Assembly (NCBI GenBank): GCA_036346255.1 | Contig: CM070625.1 | Coordinates: 15,337,488-15,401,487, forward strand | Source of the DNA: Ampelocalamus luodianensis | Lineage: Eukaryota > Streptophyta > Magnoliopsida > Poales > Poaceae | DNA: 64,000 bases | Direction of reading: 5' to 3' | Shown: piece by piece, positions 50,296-61,730 of the stretch | Layout of the letters: the number at the start of each line of letters is the position of its first letter | How positions within the stretch are numbered: the stretch's first letter is position 1 | The notes under the pieces: generated by a model | Database searches by the model: none | What the model saw: the letters and a program-made list of their open reading frames with translations, nothing else | Told to the model about the DNA's origin: nothing | Made by a program: the position numbers and the translations under genes

Positions 50296-50431
50296 ATGGG
50301 AGCATCACAAGATAAAGCTTTCTTTGAGCTAAAGAAATGTTTGATGAAGCACCTTTGCTTGTTTTACTGATTTCACTAAAACTTTTGAGATTGAATGTGA
50401 TGCTAGTGGAATAGGTATTGGTGGTGTTTTA

Positions 50432-52270
50432 ATGCAAGAAAGAAAACCTGTTGCATACTTTAGTGAGAAACTTAACGGAGCACAATTGAATTATCCTGTT
50501 TATGACAAAGAATTATACGCTCTTGTGCGTGCTTTAGAGACTTGGCAACATTATCTTTGGCCTAAGGAATTCATCATTCATTCAGATCATGAAGCTTTGA
50601 AATACTTGAAAGGCCAAGCTAAACTTAATCGTAGACATGCTAAGTGGGTTGAATTCATTGAGACTTTTCCATACATTGTTAAATACAAGAAAGACAAAGA
50701 GAATGTGGTAGCTGATGCATTATCTCGCAAGAATGTGCTTTTAACTCAGTTGGAAATAAAGGTACCTGGATTAGAGAGTTTGAAAGATTTATATGCTTCC
50801 GATCATGAATTTTTAACACCATATTCTAAATGTAGAGATGGGAAAGGATGGGATAAATACCATATTCATGATGGGTTTCTCTTTCGTGCTAACAAACTAT
50901 GCGTTCCAGGTTCGTCCGTGCGTTTGTTATTGTTACAGGAATCTCATGCAGGTGGATTGATGGGACATTTTGGGAGAGAGAAAACATACATGATGCTGGC
51001 CGATCACTTCTATTGGCCCAAGATGCGACGTGACGTCGAGAGGTTTGTTCAACGATGTATCACATGCCATAAAGCCAAATCAAAACTTAATCCACATGGT
51101 TTGTATACTCCACTTCCAGTTCCTAGTGCACCTTGGGAAGATATTAGTATGGATTTTGTGTTAGGATTGCCTAGGACTAAGAAGGGGAGAGATTCTGTTT
51201 TTGTCGTTGTGGATAGGTTTTCTAAGATGGCACACTTTATTCCTTGTCATAAGAGCGACGATGCGTCGCATGTAGCTGACCTGTTTTTCAGGGAAATTGT
51301 GAGATTGCATGGCGTGCCTCGTACCATTGTTTCAGACCGTGATGTAAAGTTTATGAGCTATTTTTGGAAGACTTTGTGGGCTAAGCTTGGGACAAAGTTA
51401 CTGTTTTCAACAACTTGTCACCCACAAACCGATGGACAAACGGAGGTGGTGAACCGTACACTCTCCATGTTACTGCGGACAATGATTAAAAAGAACCTAA
51501 AAGCGTGGGAGGACTGTCTGCCGTATGTGGAATTTGCTTATAATCGGGCGGTGCATTCTACTACTCAATTGTGTCCTTTCGAGGTGGTGTATGGCTTCAA
51601 ACCGATCACACCACTTGATTTGTTACCACTTCCATTACAAGAACGTGCTAATATGGAGGCCTCCAAGCGTGCTGATTTTGTAAAGCAACTTCATGAAAAG
51701 ACTAAAGAGGTAATTGAGGCGAAGGTACGTTCTTATGCTTCCAAAGCTAACAAAACTAGAAAGAAAATGCTATTTGAACCGGGTGACTTGGTGTGGGTTC
51801 ATCTTCGCAAAGAACACTTTCCGGAGAAGCGTAAATCAAAATTGATGCCTCGTGGTGATGGTCCTTTTAGGGTGCTTGCCAAGATCAATGATAATGCATA
51901 TAAGATAGAGCTTCCGGGAGATGATTATGGAGTAAGTACTACTTTTAATGTTGCTGATTTGTCACCATTTTTTGGGCAAGACGACACAGAGTCGAGGACG
52001 ACTCCTTTTCAAGAGGGGGAGGATGATGAGGATATCCCTGCCGAACCTGCTCCTTCATCTCCTCTCATTGAACCAACAGGGCCGATTACAAGAGCACGAG
52101 CAAAGAAATTACAAGATCAGGTGAACTTGCTCTTTAATGACCGTGTCATTAATTTTAACGAGAATTTTATACTACCTAAAAATAGTGTTTTGATTGTGCT
52201 CAGGTTTGAAGATTCAACGATAGAAGAATTTCAGTTGTTGCAAGTCAAGGAAAATTCCGGATGTTGCTAA
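50432..52270 (+). CDS. RNase H / integrase open frame of the retrotransposon
   Basis: The frame is open for 612 codons. It contains RNase H motifs (SDHEALKYL, VADALSRK), an integrase HHCC zinc region (HAGGLMGHFG... CITCHKAK), the DD35E core (DFVLGLP, VSDRDVKF, TDGQTEVVNRT) and a GPF/Y-type module (PRGDGPFRVL). The last 82 codons lie in the 3' LTR and include TRARAKKLQDQVNLL. No standard chromodomain is obvious. The N-terminal RNase H catalytic Asp region (50395-50431) lies before the first ATG. Confidence 0.9.
   Translation: MQERKPVAYFSEKLNGAQLNYPVYDKELYALVRALETWQHYLWPKEFIIHSDHEALKYLKGQAKLNRRHAKWVEFIETFPYIVKYKKDKENVVADALSRKNVLLTQLEIKVPGLESLKDLYASDHEFLTPYSKCRDGKGWDKYHIHDGFLFRANKLCVPGSSVRLLLLQESHAGGLMGHFGREKTYMMLADHFYWPKMRRDVERFVQRCITCHKAKSKLNPHGLYTPLPVPSAPWEDISMDFVLGLPRTKKGRDSVFVVVDRFSKMAHFIPCHKSDDASHVADLFFREIVRLHGVPRTIVSDRDVKFMSYFWKTLWAKLGTKLLFSTTCHPQTDGQTEVVNRTLSMLLRTMIKKNLKAWEDCLPYVEFAYNRAVHSTTQLCPFEVVYGFKPITPLDLLPLPLQERANMEASKRADFVKQLHEKTKEVIEAKVRSYASKANKTRKKMLFEPGDLVWVHLRKEHFPEKRKSKLMPRGDGPFRVLAKINDNAYKIELPGDDYGVSTTFNVADLSPFFGQDDTESRTTPFQEGEDDEDIPAEPAPSSPLIEPTGPITRARAKKLQDQVNLLFNDRVINFNENFILPKNSVLIVLRFEDSTIEEFQLLQVKENSGCC
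52011..52023 (+). other. Polypurine tract inside the integrase frame
   Basis: AAGAGGGGGAGGA directly precedes the 3' LTR start at 52024, as needed for plus-strand priming. It is translated as part of the pol frame (QEGEDDED). Confidence 0.88.
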
Positions 52271-52889
52271 AACGCTTGAGGATACAAGTGCGTGTACTAA
52301 ATGCTGGCTGTGAGAAAATAACAGGAAGGAGACTTTTGCATGCAAGGAAGTACATCAAGGAAGTTTCGGCTTTTACCAAATCACATGGAACATCCTACGT
52401 GATGGGCAATGGACTATGCCATGCACTGAACCGAATCAATGTGTTTAGTAGTAACAAATTAGGCATGTTTCTTTTTAGTAGTAATTGGCAAGGAATAGGA
52501 AAGAAAGGGCCCTGGCAATCAGCCGCTAGCACTTGCCTTGTTTGCTAAAATAGCTAGCGCATGGCCTCTGTTAAAACGGCTAGCACAGAGCAACGCGAGG
52601 GGAACAGATATTTTTGAGATTAAAATAAAAACAGATTGCTTTCTTCTTGATAGCCGACGGCATCAATGGGGAAAATTGAGAGTTCTTGCTAATTGAGATC
52701 GTTCAACCTTTCCGCTGGGAATTGGGAGCGCGATAGGGCTTCGCTTGGTGGTCGTGAAGTTCGGCGCATGTGTTCTTGCGAATTAAAGAGTGTTCGTTCT
52801 TGCATTGGCAACGGAGGATCGCTACGATTCGATAGGCCACACGTGAGTATCTTAATCCTACGTCGAGAAGATCGGGCGACCCCGTATCA
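52024..52889 (+). repeat. 3' LTR
   Basis: It is 866 bp, TG...CA. The first 247 bases are open and continue the pol frame to the stop at 52268-52270. The rest is non-coding. Confidence 0.92.
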
Positions 52890-53396
52890 TCGACCGATCG
52901 AGCGATTGAAAGCTTGAAAAGCGAATACAGAAAACATAAATGGTTATCCGGTATTATCCATGTTCGACGTCGACTATGAGGAAAAAATACGAAATAGGAT
53001 ACAAGATAGTGTATCCGTCTATATGTATCTATATATCAGGTGGTACGAGAAAGCCTGTTGTGACTTAATTTAGGAACAAAATAACAGATATGCGAGTTGT
53101 TGCATCTGAGCAGGTAGGAGATACTGAGTGTTTTTGCTTCGATATCTTAGCAATTAGTCACTCTCTGTTCGCTCTGATTGCACCTTTAGTCTAATATTTT
53201 GTGTAGAGGTGCAAAAGAAACGTATAATATTTGTCCGACCGACCGTTCGAAGGCTCGCGGAGTGAATACGGGATAGAGAAATAAGTATCCGACACTAATT
53301 ATGTCCGACTCTAACTCAAAGAAAAAAAATACAAAATATGATACGAGATGAACGATATCTGATCGTATCCGCTCCGATTACACACCTAGTTTGGTG

Positions 53397-54341
53397 GTCC
53401 GGCAAGGGAAAACGTCTTTTTCGGCCAGCAAACGCCGCGCACGCGCTGAGACACGCGCGGCGTCCTCCCGGACCTTTGAGCCAATTCCAATACGTGCACG
53501 TAGCACGACGCGCCGCCCACTCGGCGGCGGGGCGCGCGTCAGGCGTCACCGACTCACCGTGCCACGGAAGCGCGCGCCCGGCTGCACGAGGCCCGCCCGC
53601 ATGCCAGCCACAGCCAGGCCAGGCCAGCGACAGCGACAGCATTGGCGCTACTGCCCGCGCCGCATGCTTCCCGCCCACCACTGCCGCTGCCTCGGTCGCA
53701 TGCCATCGACCGTGCCCGTGGGGAATGTCTTGTGCAGCGTGCTACGGCGCGTATGGAAGCCGCAGCGCGCGCTGCACGGCCGCGGACGCGCGCGAGTCTA
53801 TGGCGCTCTGCAGATTTGGTTCGGCGCGTGCGCTTGCTGTCTACGGGAGAACAAGAGCAGGGAGCAATCATACAATGATACAAACGGCCAAATATACATA
53901 CCATCACCAACTTACAACGATCACTGTGCTAAGATCACACACAAGAAAAAAAATAGTCTGTCAACATGAGCAACACGCATTTGATACATCATAAAGCAGC
54001 ATGACAATAGTACAGTTTACATTTCACGGCCTAACGTGTTTTTTTTTGGGGGAGATGCTAAGGTGAATTTTTACTGGAATGAGACAATCTTCCTCTTGGT
54101 ATTGCCCAAAAATCGATGCCGTAGCATTCACCGCTTCAATTAGATTCAGGTGGACAGCATCAGTTCGTGTTCTCTCCACGCGTAAAAAAACTTCATCTTG
54201 TTATGGCCTCAAAACGATCCTTTTTTATTGTTATGGCCTCAAAACGATCCTTTCTTATTGATACAATCATCACTTTGATAGACGATAAATAACTGATGTC
54301 ATCCTGCTATTCCTTGAAAGAACGCCAAGATCTTTGAGACC
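53397..54341. other. Spacer between the nested insertion and the CRT3-like gene
   Basis: The first part (53397-53860) is strongly GC-rich with overlapping open frames on both strands, none with a recognised domain. The rest is AT-rich and includes a 30 bp tandem duplication (about 54199-54258, TTATGGCCTCAAAACGATCC). The presumed calreticulin 3' UTR is near 54000-54341. I see no gene here. Confidence 0.5.
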
Positions 54342-57300
54342 TTATAACTCGTCCTGAACATGAAACCAGCAAATTATAAATGTTAATCAGCTGTTTCTTC
54401 TGTAACTTTGGCCGTTCCTAGATAGCAAATAATGAAGGTTTGTAACTTACATGATAGTCATCCATGTAGTCCCTACGATAACGCTGCAAATGCAAGAGGA
54501 AAGAGAGAAAGAAAGATGTCAATTATGATCGATATAGCACAGTATCACTAGCACTAGACTACGGTGCACTCAATTTAATATAGGTTGTCTGTTCTTTTTT
54601 ATCCAATAGTTTAGATTAGTTCGAATTTAATTACACTAAACCTGTTACTGTTAGCATGAGTAGTAGAATCTCAAGAGGATATAATTGTAGTTGCCTATGT
54701 GGAAATCTCATGATATAAGAGTAATATTTTCAACTTTAGTTGAAAAAGTTTATAATACCCTCACGAAAAAAATTTATAAATACAAAGAAAAGCCTATTAT
54801 ACCTTTAACAAATCAATGGTTAGATTTGATTTATATAATCATCTTATACTATTAGTAGAATATGCCGTAAAATTTGTCAAAAAATAAACTAATATGACAA
54901 AGAGAAGAAGTGTACTCTTTTATATTTCTCCCTGTAATGGTCCCTGCCACGGTGCCGATCCCTCTCTCTCCTTCGTTTCTCTCCTTCCTCCCGTGCCTGA
55001 CGAGCTTCCTGTGGAAAAGCATTCACTGTTAACTTCTTGATGAAGTGGAATTGTTGAGTCCCAACTCGCAACTCTGTAGAATGGTGAATAAACAGAACGG
55101 TAACCAGCCGACTAGAAATAAATTAAGCTTCCACTCGAACCTCATCTTCTCTAGCCTTCCTCCGCTTTTCAGCTCCTTCGAAGGCCTCCTTTTCAGCCTG
55201 CAACATAGATATGAATTAAGACAGAGAGTTCCCAGGAGATTAATGTCAAGGATCAACTTAATAAACATGTCGTATATCTACCTCTTTGTTTGCGCCCCAA
55301 GTTTCGTCTACAACCTTTCTCGCATAGTCCGGGTCGTCACAAATCAAAATGTTGTCAAAAACTGAGCCAGCTTTCACCTGTATACCGTAGAAGTTGTTAG
55401 TATAGATAGGATTTATACCATTCAACACAACCTAGGATTACAACAGAAACAAGCATCTTTAATCAAGAACTATATGTGGTACCTGCCAAACTTCAATTCC
55501 CACATACTGCAAAGGTTTCAGCACGTATAGGTCTGGGTCATCCTCAAATTCTGCGAAAGATGTATATAGTTCACTTGATGTTTACTTTCAAAGTTTGAAG
55601 GAGTGAGGTTCAGCTTAAAAGTCAGATATGCAGTGAACATTTCTGTTAAAGTGATACATAAAACTGTCATGCAACAAACAGTATCAGGCATAATGTACAT
55701 GAGAATATGGAAAACATTATTAGAGTGCTGAAAAAAAAGATCGGATCATTATTTCTCACCTGGATTATCAATCCATGGGGTCTTCCATTTTCCCTTGTAG
55801 TTAGGGTTCTTAATTTTCTGTAAGCAGAAGCATGTGAGAGTAAATAATTGTTCAAAAACAAGAAGGTCGTGAGGAGCTAACAAGAAAAAACAAACCTTGC
55901 GCTTCCATGGTCCCTTGTATTCTGGATTTGGTATCATTCTGGGCTTCCATACACCATCATCATCATCATCCCATGACTCAGGCTGATTTAGTATAATAAG
56001 AAAATATATGTGATCTTGTGTTATATCTATTAACTATAATATACACATCTATAGAACTGCAATGAAAATGTTCCTTTAGTCATACTGGGTTTGATATTGC
56101 TGCCAGCAGCTCAGGAAACGTGGCTAGGATGTTTCTAAAGAAGCAAGCAAAATGAAACAAGCTTGAATAGGTCAAATGGAACTTTTGTGTACACTCAATT
56201 CTTTTCATAATATAAAGAATAAGCATATGATTGCACATCCAAATTCAAATAAATTAGAGTGTTCTCAAGCATGAATATGTGAATTAAATGCTTAAATATT
56301 AGAAGTTCAATTTATGTCAGAACACATAATTACATACCTTTTTGTCCTTTGGATCAAGAATCTCTTTAGGAATAGAATCATAGCCCTGGTCAGTGCAGGT
56401 AAAAAAGTTACAGAGCGTTCTTGATCTAGATTATCAATTTACAACAGGAAATATGACAATACAGACCTCTGGCTTAACTTCATCAGGATCTTCAATATAT
56501 TCCCTGTCATCCCAATCTTTTGGCTGCAAGAAAGACATATCTAAGAGAAGGCTTTGTTGAAAATTGTCATCATAACATTGCTTTGATCATGCACAACAAA
56601 GCTCAAACCTTTTTTGCATTAATTTCTTTGATCTTACGAGGAGGGAGGATGTCCCAGTCAGTGTACATACTCCCAAATTCTCTCTCACGGTTATCCACAA
56701 GTAAGCTATAAGAGGCATCGGGCCGAAGAACAAATGTGTAAAAATGTGTTAACTTGTCTGTTTCACATTTTAGATCTTTTTTGATAGGGTAGTTTTGCCC
56801 TTGGTAAGAAAGTATAAGATGAAGCTTCTTTGTCTGATCGCCACATATATCAGGTCCAAACATAAAGCTGCAGAAGTAAACATCAAGGCAGTTAGCAGAT
56901 GCAACGCAGAAAAAGATCATAGTGAACAAATATTAACAGTTCAGTAAGGAAAGCAATGAGGACTGGATCATAAGTCACCGGAGGCTTGGAGCACTTCATA
57001 GTGTGTAGGTTAACCTCTAGTTCTAGATTGGCCTCTAACAATTTTTTGGCTGGTTACTACCAGTATTAAATATAATGTAATCATGGTATTCGGTGATTTT
57101 TTTAACCAAAAATACAGTTGCCAAAACGAATAAATTGGACCTGAAGCTGTCTATTTACTGTGTGTTCCCGTTTTGCTGGCCAAGTCATGGGATGTCCTTG
57201 ACCTTTGCTATCGATTTCAGCCGGTGCTGGCCTGGTTATCATTAATGACTCACTAGAAACATGTTCAAGCTCCTAAGGGTATATGGATCACTACCAGCTT

Positions 57301-58542
57301 TTGTTGAGACCTTTTCATACTAGTACTATGAGATGAGACAAAGAGTATCACTTTTAGAGTTCATGGATAGAAAAAACACAGCAATAATATTACTTAAACT
57401 ATGAAGGAAACATCATAAATAAAGTGAATTAGGAGGCCAAAAACAGGGAAGCAAATTGACCTATAAGGAGTGTCACCGCCAAATTTCTTCTGGTTGACAT
57501 AACCGGACATAAGCTTGATGTAAGCACCACCACATTCAATATCCTGCTCAATCTTTATTGAATACTGAATCACCAACGTCCGGTTCTTGTTACTGAATTC
57601 TGGGAACTTTGCTGATATGGCGAAATGCCTAGCATCCAGGGTTGTTTGTATACCTTAAAAATGGTTGCAAAACACAAATGACCACATGATACATGAAACA
57701 AACCATAGCATAACTTTATTTGTTTAGAACTAACCATAGCATAACTAAGGCTCCGCTTGTATGGGTTGAAAGTTGAAGCATAATCGAGAGAGAGAGCATT
57801 TAAGTTTTGAAATGTTTATGTTGAAGTGAAAACAAGTGAAAGTGGTACAGTCTAAGCTCATTGTCTTAATCAAATTTACTTAAGAATACATACTCATTGT
57901 TAATCAACATAGCACCAAACCAGACCCTCACCTTTATCGTCAGGATCTCCAGAAAAACTTCCTGTTGTATGTTTGAACGTTCCGGCTTTGCCTTCGCTTC
58001 TTTTCCAGTCAGATTTCACCCAACGGCTCCCCCACCCATCTAAATTTGAACATATTGCAAAGTTTTATTAAGCACAACAGAATCCACCCAACCAAAATAA
58101 AGAACAAGAAACTTAAACATAATGACATTAATTCTAGAAAAGTTCAAGGATTGCACACAAAAATCACAGCAACATGATTGCATTGCAGGTTCTCTCACAC
58201 TACCACTGTTCTGTGTTATTTGATTCCTTTGCATACCAGAAGGCACAATTAAAATTGTAAGCTCTCAGGATTAAGCTTACACTCTCTGAAAGCTAAACAA
58301 TCAACAAAATTTCATCCGATCACACATCGTAGACAATAAAATGTTTTCTACCATCAATTCAATTTCACAAGAGTAGCTACTAGTAGCACGCATAACGATA
58401 GTAGTAAGTAGTACACCAAACTGAGCGCTTGAACAGGTACAGTACCATCGAATCGCTCCTCGAAGAAGACTTCGCCGGAGGCGAGGATAAGAAGCGACGA
58501 GAGGACCAGAACGCCGTGGAGGTTGCGGCGGAGGCGACCCAT
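54342..58542 (-). CDS. CRT3: Calreticulin-3 (ER lectin chaperone)
   Basis: Fourteen exons (58542-58446, 58039-57932, 57653-57461, 56867-56609, 56523-56467, 56385-56338, 55982-55896, 55817-55760, 55550-55483, 55377-55282, 55197-55141, 55008-54916, 54483-54451, 54353-54342) join to 421 residues. It has a signal peptide (LHGVLVLSSLLILASGEVFF), the calreticulin N-domain (YSIKIEQDIECGGAY, the CRT signature), P-domain repeats (PKDWDDREYIEDPDEVKPE, PESWDDDDDGVWK, and NPEYKGPW/NPNYKGKW) and a basic Arg/Lys/Glu-rich C-domain ending HDEL. The basic tail and length identify the CRT3 class rather than the acidic-tailed CRT1/2. In Arabidopsis CRT3 assists folding of glycosylated receptor kinases such as EFR. 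That role is inferred here. Confidence 0.95.
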
Positions 58543-59437
58543 CGCCTCCGTACCTGCAGCTCGCCGGAGCCCAGAAATGCAGTGAGCTTTTGCTTCCCAA
58601 TCCTACCGGTGAGGGAATATTTGTAGAGCGAGCGAGCGAGCCACAAAAGAGGCCTCCGTGTGGGGGTCATTTACGATAATGCCATTCCTGTTCACTCGAA
58701 CTCGCAGATGTGACTCCGTAACGAGAATGGCATTCTCGTGGTTCTTACGAAGACGCGGACCAGTTGAGGGGAAAGGCAGCCAGGTCTTCCGTGCTGGACC
58801 GGCCAGACGGACGGCGATGCGAACGAAGACGTGGAGCAGTAAAAGTCCACGGTGGACCATGACTTCCACAGCCAGAGGGTGGGGCCTCCGAAGACCGCGT
58901 CCAAACCATCCACACAGCCGCAGCGAATCACAGCTCGTCGGACGGTCGGTGCTCCCACGACGGCCAGTGACAAAGTGCCACGTCACCAAGTTGACGTGTT
59001 TACAGCGTGGCATCCCCCCCCCCGCGCGGATATGCACTTTACTGGTGCAGCTGTGAGTTACAATGACCACAAGCATTTGTCCAGAGCGGACAAGCATTTG
59101 TATGTTCAAACTTGTCAGCTTCAACTCAAGCATGAAGAGCAATCTGTTCATGGCTAAATGGATGAGATCCCAGCCAATGTTCCCGAATAACCATAAGAAC
59201 CTATCAACAACTGTTACATATCACAGGAATGACAAAACAATACATAGCATGACGACATTCTTCAACATCATTTCTGGCGAAGGAATTCAAAATCCATTGG
59301 AACTTCATACTACTTCAACATTACATCTTCTTTCGACCCCCATAATTCACTTAACAATAAAATCGAGAAGCAGACTACAGAAGCTAAATTAAAGCCCGAT
59401 AAGTACTCAGAGGAGCCATCTTCACCGTCTCAAATTC
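58543..59437. promoter_or_regulatory. CRT3 promoter and eL38 3' region; no other gene
   Basis: A GC-rich block (58543-59040) upstream of the calreticulin ATG includes a run of about 11 C near 59012. Open frames on both strands are artefacts of GC content. From about 59050 the sequence is AT-rich and likely holds the 3' UTR of the ribosomal gene. Nothing else is seen. Confidence 0.4.
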
Positions 59438-60939
59438 TTAAACCTCCTGCACGCTCAAGCCTGGAAAAAGAAAAAAGCTCACAATCAGTAACTAGCAAAA
59501 GAGCAACTCAATTTGTGCAAACATATAGTTCATAAGCAGAACACCGATAGAGATACCAGGGAAGTAAATGCACTGAAGCAAACAACAGAAGCAAGCTTTC
59601 AGCTACTAGTAAACCTTATCTGCTTGAAGACCTAACGACTCTTATTGAAATCGAATAAAGCATGTAAATCATTAGGGTTCAACTCAGCATTTTGTTTAAA
59701 GTGGCATGTCTAATCATGGGAACAGGAAGTGCAAATATATTATTACAATATGGATTCTACCAGTGTTGCAATGATGTGAAGTGCAGAAGTGTCATGTACA
59801 TCAAGTCAAGTCAGCAACACAGTCATAAGCTAGAATTCTAAATTCCAGAACAGTTTCTTTTGTTCTGCGCTAGTGCTACATCACAGGAAAGCTGTCTCAC
59901 TTTCTTCTGCAATATTTATGATCACAGTTCACAACTCACCATTAGGAACGGTAATTGCTTGGCTGCTTGCTATCAGCCTATGCCATGCTACATATAAAAT
60001 GGCTAGCCAAACATCTTCACTAAATTTATAATACACCAATGTCTCATTCCATCCAGATTTAAGTCATACATTACAAGTCAAACCCACTAAGCATGGATAC
60101 ATCTGGAATTCTGGATATGCAAGACATGATGATTTAAGATCAAACTGGGGCCACTGGGCTAAGCATACCTGGGGGGAGAGACTGCTTCAGCTTGTTGGCC
60201 TTCTCAGTGTCGTACACACACAGCGTGTAGAGGTACTTGGAGCAGCGTACCTTGAACTTGACTGCATCCTTACTCCTCTTGATCCTCACGGAGCGGGCAT
60301 CCTTCCTCCTCGCCGTGAGAAGGAAGTCCTTGATCTCATAGATTTGCTTCGGCTATAGTCAAACGAAAAAAAATTAGAATCCACACTTATAAACTAATCA
60401 CTGTACCACCAAAGAAACAAGAATCAGAATGTACCACTCACAACTAACCAAAAGGAAAAATATAAATCAGAATCCACCGCCTTTCACTCTTCAACTAATC
60501 ACCCTACCATGAAAATGCGTTTACAGTCGCATCTGAACAGAAATAATGTGATGTCTTTACCTTTAACGTCAACATTTTACTGTCAATTATGAACCCTGTT
60601 GACAGTTTCGCATGAAATTGTGAACAAAATCATTGTATTTCCCTTGGAATTATGAAATCTAGTGACAATTTGAACTACTCACAGGTTATTGCTGCAATTC
60701 GATATGCACTACACAACAAAACGACGTATACAAAAAGCACAAACAGACTAGCTAATTCTGATGCATCGTCATCCTAAGCAGCGCATCGACTCCAATCTAA
60801 GGAGCAACACAAACATAAACAATAGATAAATTTCACCTTCCGAATAATCCTTCACTCACGGTTCAACACATCGATCAACCAGGAAAAAATAAGCGCAAGA
60901 TATACACGTTGGATCCAGGGAGGAGGAGAAAACTACCAT
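59438..60939 (-). CDS. RPL38: 60S ribosomal protein eL38
   Basis: Three coding exons (60939-60937, 60352-60169, 59460-59438) encode 69 residues, the family length. The protein reads PKQIYEIKDFLLTARRKDAR, then SVRIKRSKDAVKFKVRCSKY, then LYTLCVYDTEKANKLK, and ends GLSVQEV. This is almost identical to other plant eL38. Exon 1 contributes only ATG, with the donor directly after it (ATG|GTAGTT). The leader reaches about 61040 and is followed upstream by a cluster of GGCCCA-type elements. It is a structural protein of the cytosolic large ribosomal subunit. Confidence 0.96.
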
Positions 60940-61082
60940 GTTGGCGGCGCTTGGGAGGAGGCGACGAGCCCTGCAGTTGCAAACCCTAGCTAGGTGCGGA
61001 GGACGGACGAGGCCGGCGGAGTCGAGCACTGGAGCTGCGTTTTGTAGCCACGAGAAACCAATTCGTTGACTGCCTTTCCACA

Positions 61083-61150
61083 ATGGGCCCTGCCCAGAGC
61101 CCAATATTCAATGGCCCAACAGCCCATACTAAGAATGGCCCAATTTGCAA
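61083..61150. promoter_or_regulatory. Site II (GGCCCA/TGGGC) cluster upstream of RPL38
   Basis: Within about 70 bases there are ATGGGCCCTGCCC, GAGCCCA, TGGCCCAACAGCCCA and TGGCCCA. Such site II elements are bound by TCP factors and are typical of plant ribosomal protein promoters. The position fits the RPL38 promoter. The AT-rich stretch 61150-61610 holds no gene. Confidence 0.6.
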
Positions 61151-61730
61151 ATTTTTCTTGTCTATTCATAAATGCCTGAAATTTTTTTTTATGTTTAAAT
61201 CACTTGTTGTGACCATTGGATTAATATCCGATCATATAATATCCATTGAATCAATATTTAATCATATGACACACCAATTTCTATACAAATCCAACGGTCA
61301 CAACTTAAAATTCAGGCAACTTAAAACTAGCAAAAATGAATTTTCTTTTATTGTGCTTTCCATACTCTGTTGAGACTTTTTTTTAGTTCGATTGAAACTT
61401 GAAATTTGGGACTTCAGAGGTTGGTAGGCTGCTAAATTATATGCAAAAGAACTACAACCAATTGATCACAGCAGTTTCTCCACACACAAAAAATTGATGG
61501 CAACAAAATTATTTCAAATCAGTGAATAAAAAATTTCCCTCCAATTTATACCAGATCCGATAAACGAAATGAATACAGAGCAAAGCAATATGCGTTTGCC
61601 TTTGCGCTTTAGTACATGTTAGTAACACTGCTGTAAGCCTGTAACAATAGACGAATTCCGCGTTTCTGCTTTCTGTTGATGCATCTCTCGAGAGTCCAGG
61701 GCCCAATGCTCGACCACGGTTGGATCAGAA

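Larger units (their letters stand above)
45069..52889 (+). mobile_element. Ty3/gypsy LTR retrotransposon, chromovirus, CRM-like
   Basis: The 7.8 kb element has 856 and 866 bp LTRs (TGATGAGGATATCC...CCGTATCA), a TCGAC target duplication (45064-45068, 52890-52894), an initiator-Met tRNA type PBS and a polypurine tract. The gene order gag, protease, RT, RNase H, integrase is that of Ty3/gypsy. The last frame runs through the polypurine tract and on into the 3' LTR. The LTR start resembles that of centromeric (CRM/CRR) elements as I remember them. The lineage is therefore inferred, not proven. The coding region has several frame breaks, so the copy is not intact. Confidence 0.9.
45037..53388. mobile_element. 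Composite hAT-type MITE, copy 2, split by a retrotransposon
   Basis: The left arm is 45037-45068 (TAGGTGTGCAAAAGAAG...) and the right arm 52895-53388 (...GATTACACACCTA). Flanks GTTTGGTA (45029-45036) and GTTTGGTG (53389-53396) form an 8 bp target duplication with one mismatch. Sequence and internal two-unit structure match copy 1 at 8115-9397, including AAGCCTGTTGT and GAGGTGCAAAAGAA. The LTR element inserted 32 bases from the left end. Confidence 0.88.

Noticed and set aside
53338..53994. 218- and 192-codon open frames in GC-rich sequence
   Set aside because: They overlap on both strands, are Arg/Ala-rich and start inside the MITE right arm. No homology was recognised.
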